Shown piece after piece: positions 58,680 through 64,000 of a DNA stretch of 64,000 nucleotides. The translations under genes were made by a program, and so were the position numbers. Source of the stretch: Phycisphaerales bacterium (lineage in GTDB: Bacteria > Planctomycetota > Phycisphaerae > Sedimentisphaerales > Anaerobacaceae); NCBI GenBank assembly GCA_003170415.1, contig PMZJ01000026.1, forward strand, positions 124,001-188,000. The letters run 5' to 3'. Under the pieces are notes generated by a model that did no database searches, had not been told where the DNA came from, and was given only the letters and a program-made list of their open reading frames with translations. Every line of letters begins with the position of its first letter. Position 1 is the stretch's first letter.

Positions 58680-59371
58680 GTAAAGATGGATTTATAATAG
58701 AGGCACAGGGTATTCATAAAACGTACCGGATGGGCGCGGCGCAGGTGCAGGTTTTGAAGGGGGCCGATATCGCGGTCAAGAGGGGTGAGTTTGTGGCGAT
58801 AGTCGGGGCGTCGGGCAGCGGCAAGAGCACGCTGCTGCATATACTCGGAGCCCTTGACAGGCCTGATAAAGGGGTGGTGCGGTTTGAGGGGCGGGACCTG
58901 AGCGAGATGAGCGGAGGTGAGTTGAACGAATATCGCAATAAAATGATTGGGTTTGTCTTTCAGTTTTATCATTTATTGGACGAATTAAATGTGCTGGAAA
59001 ACGTTATTTTGCCCGCGATGGTGCCTGCGGGGATAATTGGATGGCTGTCGAAGCGGGCAGGCGTGAAAAAGCGAGGGCTGGAGCTGCTGAAAGCGGTTGG
59101 CCTTGAAGAAAGGGCGACGCACAAGCCGTATCAGTTATCGGGCGGGGAGCGGCAGCGGGCGGCGATAGCGAGGGCGCTGGTCAATGAGCCGAGGTTGCTT
59201 TTGGCGGACGAGCCGACAGGTAATCTTGACTCTGCGACGGGAAATGGTATTCTGGAGCTGCTGGAAAGGTTGAATCGTGCGGGTCAGACGATAGTTATGG
59301 TAACGCACGATGAAAGGGTTGCGAAGCGGGCCGGGCGGACAATAACGCTGGCGGACGGCAAAGTAAAATAG
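58676..59371 (+). CDS. lolD: ABC transporter ATP-binding protein, LolD-like
   Basis: ATG 58676 overlaps the permease stop, so the longer upstream frame is not used. The 231-residue ATPase has Walker A GASGSGKST (about 43-51), the signature LSGGERQRAAIARAL, Walker B LLLADEPTGNLDS and VMVTHDERVAKRA, all of LolD/MacB type. It powers the two permeases. Lipoprotein genes at 19558 and 20168 would be possible clients. MacB-like exporters have the same ATPase, so the name is a best estimate. Confidence 0.85.
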   Translation: MSKDGFIIEAQGIHKTYRMGAAQVQVLKGADIAVKRGEFVAIVGASGSGKSTLLHILGALDRPDKGVVRFEGRDLSEMSGGELNEYRNKMIGFVFQFYHLLDELNVLENVILPAMVPAGIIGWLSKRAGVKKRGLELLKAVGLEERATHKPYQLSGGERQRAAIARALVNEPRLLLADEPTGNLDSATGNGILELLERLNRAGQTIVMVTHDERVAKRAGRTITLADGKVK

Positions 59372-59458
59372 TTAGTAAGTGCACCCCTGCCAACGACTTG
59401 CAGGGGCAGGCAAGAGCATAAGTCACAAGTAAAAGATAAAAGGGGCGACGGTGAAGTT

Positions 59459-60325
59459 ATGGCGTTGAAGATTTGGCTTGGCGATAAACTTGTTGATGAG
59501 CAGGACGCGAGGATATCCGTCTTCGACCACGGGATGCTTTACGGAGACGGTGTATTCGAGGGGATACGGATTTATAACAAGAGGATATTCGAGTTTGAAG
59601 CGCATATCACGCGTCTTTACAACTCGGCGAAAGGGATTCGTCTGGAAATACCGATGAGTCGGGGAAAGCTTATCGAGGCGACACAAAAGACCGTTGAGGC
59701 CAACGGGGTCATCGACGGATATATTCGACTGGTTGTTACCCGCGGGGTGGGGTCGCTGGGGATTAATCCATTTACCTGTGAGATGCCGATGGTTTTCATT
59801 ATCGCGGACAATATCCAGCTGTACCCGCAGGAGCTTTACGAGACGGGGATGAAAATAATCAGCGCGACGACGGTGCGCAATCATCCGCTGGCGATACCGC
59901 CGCAGATAAAGAGCTTGAATTACCTGAATAATATTCTGGCCAAGATTGAGGCGCTGGATAACGACGTCCCCGAGGCGGTAATGTATAACCACGAGGGATA
60001 CGTCGCTGAGGCGACGGGCGACAACGTGTTTACGGTGAGGAAGGGCGTTGTTTATACGCCACCCGCCGAGGCCGGGGGGCTCGAGGGGATAACGCGTGAG
60101 GTTGTGATTCGTCTGGCGAAGAAAGAAGGTATAGAGGTAATCGAGAAGAACCTGACGAGGTTTGATTTGTATATCAGCGACGAGGTGTTTTTGACGGGTA
60201 CCGCGGCGGAGGTCATCGGCATCGTGGAGATAGACGGCCGAGTAATCGGCGACGGTAAGCCGGGTCCGGTCACGAAACAGTTAAGGGACAAGTTCTTCCG
60301 GTACGCACACGGAAAGGAGAAGTAG
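59459..60325 (+). CDS. ilvE: Branched-chain amino acid aminotransferase
   Basis: The 288-residue PLP enzyme of fold IV begins with DKLVDEQDARISVFDHGMLY and has GDGVFEGIRIYN, the PLP Lys in PQIKSLNYLNNI (about 148), YVAEATGDNVF and GTAAEVIGI. It transfers the amino group to the 2-oxo acids of Ile, Leu and Val. A short GC-rich stretch, coding TPPAEAGGLEGIT, differs from the usual TPPL...LxGIT and could be a repeat trace. It follows the ABC genes by 87 bases. Confidence 0.88.
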   Translation: MALKIWLGDKLVDEQDARISVFDHGMLYGDGVFEGIRIYNKRIFEFEAHITRLYNSAKGIRLEIPMSRGKLIEATQKTVEANGVIDGYIRLVVTRGVGSLGINPFTCEMPMVFIIADNIQLYPQELYETGMKIISATTVRNHPLAIPPQIKSLNYLNNILAKIEALDNDVPEAVMYNHEGYVAEATGDNVFTVRKGVVYTPPAEAGGLEGITREVVIRLAKKEGIEVIEKNLTRFDLYISDEVFLTGTAAEVIGIVEIDGRVIGDGKPGPVTKQLRDKFFRYAHGKEK

Positions 60326-60376
60326 CCCCCGCGTCTTGTTGTCGCAAGACAGCAACGGGGACTGCGGGTCGGCGCA

Positions 60377-61369
60377 ATGCAATCATCGACACAAACAGGT
60401 GGTCGTTCACTTCATTGTTTTTCCATTATCGAAGAAGAACTTACGCGGGTGAAGGCGCTTATTGAGGGGGATTTGTCTGATTGCAGTGAGCTGGTTAGTG
60501 GTATGGCTGCCTGTGTGAATGCCGGGCAGGGCAAGATGATAAGGCCCGGGCTGGTTTTGCTTTCGGGACGGCTGTGCGGGGCAATTACTGAAAAACATAT
60601 ACGAGCGGCGGCGATTTACGAGATGATACATAACGCGACGCTGCTGCACGACGATGTTATTGACGATGGGCAAAGCAGGCGAGGGGTGCCGACGCCCAAC
60701 GCTCTTTATGGTAACGAATCGGCTGTTTTATTGGGAGATTTTCTGCTCGGCAAGGTCATCAGGATGTGCGTGGGGCTGGGAGACCGGGTGTCGGAAATAA
60801 TAGCCGTGGCGTCGATGCGGACCTGCGAAGGGGAGCTTAGACAGATATCACAAAGGGGTAACTGGTCGCTTAGCGAGCCGGAATATATCGAGATAATAGC
60901 CGGAAAGACGGCAGCGTTGTTCGAGGGGGCTTGTGCGACGGGGGCGGTGCTTGCGGGAGCCGGCGAATCGACGGTGCAGGCGCTGGCGGCTTACGGGCGC
61001 AATACGGGTATCGCATTTCAGATTACCGATGATTTGCTTGATTTGGTCGGGGAGCAGGACAAGACAGGCAAGCCGGTCGGCAGCGATCTCGAACACAGCA
61101 AGCTGACGCTTTCGCTGATACATTTTCTAAAAACCGCGGGCGAAGCAAATAAGCAAAAGGTAAAGCAGATTTTGTTGTATAAAACCGGGGACGCCGAGAG
61201 GATGGAACTGCTGGAAAAGTTGAATTCCCGCAAGAGTATCGAATACTCGAGGAAGCGAGCGGAGGAGTTTGTCGGGCAGGCGATTGCGGCGATAGCTGGG
61301 GTTGGGGATAACAGGGGCAGTAAGTTGCTTGTTGATACAGCGAGATTTATCGTTGGGCGGACGGCCTGA
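60377..61369 (+). CDS. Polyprenyl diphosphate synthase
   Basis: The 330-residue enzyme shows the two Asp-rich motifs of trans-prenyl synthases: LLHDDVIDDGQSRRG (about 92-106) and FQITDDLLDLVGEQD (about 215-229), as well as GKMIRPGLVLLSGR and PVGSDLEHSKLTLS. It lengthens farnesyl or geranyl diphosphate to a longer chain for quinones; chain length cannot be told. The start ATG 60377 is preceded by a small hairpin (GTCTTG/CAAGAC, 60335-60351). It follows ilvE and ends just before a bidirectional terminator. Confidence 0.9.
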   Translation: MQSSTQTGGRSLHCFSIIEEELTRVKALIEGDLSDCSELVSGMAACVNAGQGKMIRPGLVLLSGRLCGAITEKHIRAAAIYEMIHNATLLHDDVIDDGQSRRGVPTPNALYGNESAVLLGDFLLGKVIRMCVGLGDRVSEIIAVASMRTCEGELRQISQRGNWSLSEPEYIEIIAGKTAALFEGACATGAVLAGAGESTVQALAAYGRNTGIAFQITDDLLDLVGEQDKTGKPVGSDLEHSKLTLSLIHFLKTAGEANKQKVKQILLYKTGDAERMELLEKLNSRKSIEYSRKRAEEFVGQAIAAIAGVGDNRGSKLLVDTARFIVGRTA

Positions 61370-61390
61370 TAGGTCTAATGATGTGAAATG

Positions 61391-61426
61391 AAAAAGGCCG
61401 GCTTGTTTAAGCCGGCCTTTTTGTTT
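61391..61426. terminator. Bidirectional Rho-independent terminator
   Basis: AAAAAGGCCGGCTT (61391-61404) pairs with AAGCCGGCCTTTTT (61409-61422) around GTTT, with T-runs on both strands. It separates the polyprenyl synthase from the convergent porin-like gene. Confidence 0.92.
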
Positions 61427-61447
61427 TTGAACACAGAGAAGCTGTTT

Positions 61448-62308
61448 TTAGAATTTGTACTTTATGGTCAGGTCTGCCCATGTAATGTCATGGTTCGGAG
61501 CAACGCCCGTCGCGCTATCTTCCATAGTAATCTGGTGATATACGCCCGGCGTAAAGATGAAGTTGCTGCCGAGGTCGAAGTCGGTCGAGACACCAAAAAC
61601 GAAATCAGTCCAGTCACTGCTGGTATAGTTACCATTTGGTCTGGGGTCAATGCCGTCGTTCCACACCAACTCTGTATGGAAGTCGAGATTCTGCTTGGGA
61701 ATTTCAGGAGTGATATTCTCAAGCGGCAGGGCATAATTGAGCATAAAGACGTGGGCCCAGCCGGAGGCCGTGCCGCCGTTCGCGTTTCTGTCGCCAACTA
61801 TCGTATTGTCATTCGAGGGCCACATCTTGATGATGCAGTAAGCGGGGACCAGCCCTTTTACGCCCGTGATGTTCGGCCAAGCCAGCAGGGCGTTGAGTTC
61901 CTGAAGGTCGATAGAAGATTCGGAGTTGGTTGCGCTCATACTGGGATAGTTGTAATAGACGTAGCTAACTTTGTAATCGGTTTCTAAGGCATCCCCAGCA
62001 GAAAGCTTGTTTTGATAGAACAGCGTGTAATCCCATCTTTGTTCGTTGCTGTAACCCAGCATGTCGGGGTTGTGTCCGGTTCCATTGGCCCAATGCCCTT
62101 CGACACTTAGACCAAAGCCGGAACCAAACAGGTCGAGGTCGATAAAGGGATTGCTACCACTGTGGTGTCCCCAAGTTTCGAATCCGCGCCAGACATGCAT
62201 AGTGTCATATTTGTAGCCGATGTCGCCGTGGAGGTCGCCTTCCTGGGCGAGAACAGGGGCAACCATGCCAAACAGAACCACAGCAATTAACAAAACCATT
62301 TTTTTCAT
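61448..62308 (-). CDS. Outer-membrane beta-barrel (porin-like) protein
   Basis: The start at ATG 62308 follows AAGGAG; a TTG three codons upstream is not used. The 286-residue product has a signal peptide (about 1-22, ending VLA). A mature barrel with alternating strands follows (GDIGYKYDTMHVWRGFE, WDYTLFYQNKLSAGDALET, WTDFVFGVSTDFDLGSNF) and ends in TIKYKF, the aromatic terminus needed for outer membrane assembly. It has no identified ligand. The presence of an outer-membrane barrel supports a Gram-negative cell envelope. Its own promoter is at 62348. Confidence 0.75.
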   Translation of the reverse strand: MKKMVLLIAVVLFGMVAPVLAQEGDLHGDIGYKYDTMHVWRGFETWGHHSGSNPFIDLDLFGSGFGLSVEGHWANGTGHNPDMLGYSNEQRWDYTLFYQNKLSAGDALETDYKVSYVYYNYPSMSATNSESSIDLQELNALLAWPNITGVKGLVPAYCIIKMWPSNDNTIVGDRNANGGTASGWAHVFMLNYALPLENITPEIPKQNLDFHTELVWNDGIDPRPNGNYTSSDWTDFVFGVSTDFDLGSNFIFTPGVYHQITMEDSATGVAPNHDITWADLTIKYKF

Positions 62309-62347
62309 TTCTTTCAACTCCTTAAAAAAAGTACCTTCATATATTTT

Positions 62348-62376
62348 ACTATACTTATCGTCCGTTCCATCGGCAA
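62348..62376 (-). promoter_or_regulatory. Promoter of the porin-like gene
   Basis: On the minus strand TTGCCG (62371-62376) and TATAGT (62348-62353) are 17 bases apart, about 40 bases before the start codon. The rest of 62377-62554 shows only an A/T-rich stretch and the end of the trpB gene region. Confidence 0.6.
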
Positions 62377-62554
62377 CGCACCGAGGGCAATAGAGCAGTA
62401 TATCAACACTGATAAGGTGGGCAAGTATTTTTTTATTTTTTTTGCGTGCCTCATAAGAAAAACCCTATTTTTATCCATGGGACGCTACAAACGGCTGTTT
62501 TATAGGTCTATGCCTTTAATATTTTTACTTTAGTTATTTACGTTGTCAAGGAAA

Positions 62555-63943
62555 TTACCATTTTCCTGTTTTTTTTGCTTCTGCCTTGGGGAAGCTTTTC
62601 AAGGGAGCAGTGAATTTTTTGAGGTCTTCTTCAGGCAGTTCGTAGTCGGTAAGTTTTCCAGACATAAAGGCGTCGTAGCCGGAGAGGTCCATAAGGCCGT
62701 GTCCGCTGTAGCTGAACAGGATGACCTTTTCTTTGCCTTCTTCTCTGGCTTTTATGGCCTCGTCGATGGTCGCGGCAATGGCGTGGCTGGTTTCCGGGGC
62801 GCAGATAAACCCTTCTGTTTTTGCCCAGGTCAAGGCCGCCTGATAACATTTGGTTTGTGGATAGGCCTTTGGCTCAAGAAGCCCTTCGACGATGGCCTGG
62901 CAGACAAGCGGAGCCATACCGTGGTAGCGTAGTCCGCCTGCGTGAATGGGTGCCGGGATAAAGGAATGTCCGAGCGTGTACATTGCCAACAGTGGTGTTG
63001 TGCAGGCGGTGTCGCCGAAGTCGTAGGAGAATGGGCCACGTGTCATTGTGGGGCAGGAGGTCGGCTCGATGGGCATAATCTTGATATTTGCGCCGTTGAT
63101 TTTGTCGGTGACGAAGGGGAAGGAAAGCCCCGCGAAGTTGGAACCGCCGCCCGCGCAGCCGATGACGATATCGACGTTCTTTTCGCCTGCGAGTTTGAGC
63201 TGCTTTTTGGCTTCGAGGCCGATGATTGTCTGATGGAGCATAACGTGGTTTAAGACGCTTCCAAGCGCATAGCGTGTTTTACCGGCGGGGTCTGTGACGG
63301 TTTGCTCGATTGCCTCGCTGATGGCGATACCTAAGCTGCCTGGGGTGTTTGGCATTTCGGCGAGGATTTTTCTGCCGGCGTTTGTTTCGTTGCTTGGGCT
63401 TGCGACGCAATTAGCGCCCCAGACCTGCATCATAAGTTTTCTGAAGGGTTTCTGGTCGAAGCTGATACGGACCATAAAGACCTTGCATTCGAGGCCTATG
63501 ATCTGGCAGGCAAAGGCAAGGGCGCTGCCCCATTGTCCTGCGCCTGTTTCGGTGATGAGTCGTTTGATGCCGAACTGTTTGTTGTACCAGGCCTGCGGGA
63601 CGGCAGTATTTGGCTTGTGGCTGCCCGGGGGGCTGGTGCTTTCGTCTTTGTAATATATACGGGCCGGGGTTTTGAGGAATTTTTCGAGGTAAACGGCCCT
63701 TCGCAGCGGTGCGGGCCGCCATCTGTAGAGGATATCGAGGACTTCCTCGGGGATATCAATCCAGCGTTTAGTGCTGACTTCCTGCTCAATGAGGTTCATC
63801 GGGAAGACCGGGGCCAGCATTTCGGGGCCGATGGGCTTTCCATCGGGGCCCAACGGCGGCAACAGCGGGGTGGGCAGGTCAGCGGCGAGGTTGTACCATT
63901 TGCGGGGTATGTCTTTTTCTTTCAGATGAATCTTAATGTCCAT
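62555..63943 (-). CDS. trpB: TrpB-like PLP enzyme (tryptophan synthase beta, TrpB2 type)
   Basis: ATG 63943 after TTGGAG gives 462 residues. The sequence [18 protein letters not shown] and LPPLGPDG mark the TrpB2 group, which is longer than TrpB1 and not paired with TrpA. PLP Lys is in [13 protein letters not shown] (about 110), and the Gly-rich phosphate loop is [30 protein letters not shown] lies near the end. It joins indole to Ser, possibly salvaging indole. No other trp genes are near. A downstream A/T-rich stretch at 62510-62554 ends this gene. Confidence 0.85.
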   Translation of the reverse strand: MDIKIHLKEKDIPRKWYNLAADLPTPLLPPLGPDGKPIGPEMLAPVFPMNLIEQEVSTKRWIDIPEEVLDILYRWRPAPLRRAVYLEKFLKTPARIYYKDESTSPPGSHKPNTAVPQAWYNKQFGIKRLITETGAGQWGSALAFACQIIGLECKVFMVRISFDQKPFRKLMMQVWGANCVASPSNETNAGRKILAEMPNTPGSLGIAISEAIEQTVTDPAGKTRYALGSVLNHVMLHQTIIGLEAKKQLKLAGEKNVDIVIGCAGGGSNFAGLSFPFVTDKINGANIKIMPIEPTSCPTMTRGPFSYDFGDTACTTPLLAMYTLGHSFIPAPIHAGGLRYHGMAPLVCQAIVEGLLEPKAYPQTKCYQAALTWAKTEGFICAPETSHAIAATIDEAIKAREEGKEKVILFSYSGHGLMDLSGYDAFMSGKLTDYELPEEDLKKFTAPLKSFPKAEAKKTGKW

Positions 63944-64000
63944 TTTTTTTCTCCAAGTCGAATTGCGATTGTATTTAACCAACTTATAAGGCCTTTATTG

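Overview
The window looks like a chromosomal segment of a planctomycete, most likely of the class Phycisphaerae. Four things point there: several secreted proteins ending in PEP-CTERM sorting signals, an MJ0042-type zinc ribbon fused to membrane helices, many dispersed palindromic repeats that have entered reading frames, and a tail (LDTSLD...W-P-D-L-P) that I associate with tyrosine integrases of this group. No rRNA, CRISPR array, exosortase or phage structural gene was seen. The placement is inferred from gene content, not from a marker gene.

Layout. 1-2600: the 5' part of a GH9 endoglucanase, a zinc-ribbon membrane protein and a small ferredoxin. 2826-9139: a 6.3 kb integrative element in the 3' end of tRNA-Glu(TTC), bounded by 28-bp direct repeats. 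It carries a DUF5681-like protein, a PEP-CTERM repeat protein, an AlpA-like excisionase, a Rep-like winged-helix protein with four iterons, an XRE-like regulator, a coiled-coil secreted protein and a tyrosine integrase. 9115-15364: tRNA-Glu, ferredoxin, a TPR/HEAT protein, MurJ and a RodA/FtsW protein. 15697-20626: three PEP-CTERM or dockerin-like secreted proteins, two lipoproteins and a GxxExxY gene enclosed by palindromic repeats. 20671-27954 (minus): a GspC-like protein, then a compact operon rpmE-prfA-P-loop protein-membrane protein-pabB remnant-small membrane protein-class IV aminotransferase-nif3-scpB with repeated ATGA overlaps. 28237-38985: sugar isomerase, B12/radical SAM protein, a pfk remnant, two divergent P-type ATPases, an ABC ATPase, an MFS exporter and an FMN reductase. 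38998-40299: a DUF2971 plus GIY-YIG cassette between imperfect inverted repeats, abutting miaB. 41742-48095: AlaC-like aminotransferase, a TolB-like propeller and three PEP-CTERM proteins behind a long leader. 48218-55590 (minus): GroES-like protein, GAF-like protein, a possibly frameshifted membrane protein, LysS, an S41 protease and class II aldolase. 55704-61369: a candidate structured RNA, a LolCDE-like ABC system, IlvE and a polyprenyl diphosphate synthase. 61448-63943 (minus): a beta-barrel porin-like protein and TrpB2.

Working together. MurJ and RodA/FtsW handle lipid II flipping and glycan polymerisation, and the polyprenyl synthase could supply the lipid carrier or a quinone tail. 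The PEP-CTERM proteins would need an exosortase encoded elsewhere. The most striking structural observation is that the attachment core of the integrative element lies inside the integrase reading frame. The integrated integrase ends on a stop codon supplied by the tRNA anticodon loop. In the predicted excised circle the same frame would run on for 72 more residues, including an integrase-type tail now stranded 6 kb away. This resembles the SSV-type integrase split of archaeal viruses. Other points to check are the inverted-repeat cassette next to miaB, a hairpin over the miaB start, in-frame dispersed repeats in murJ, lysS and a LolC-like gene, and a multi-helix RNA candidate upstream of the Lol-like operon.
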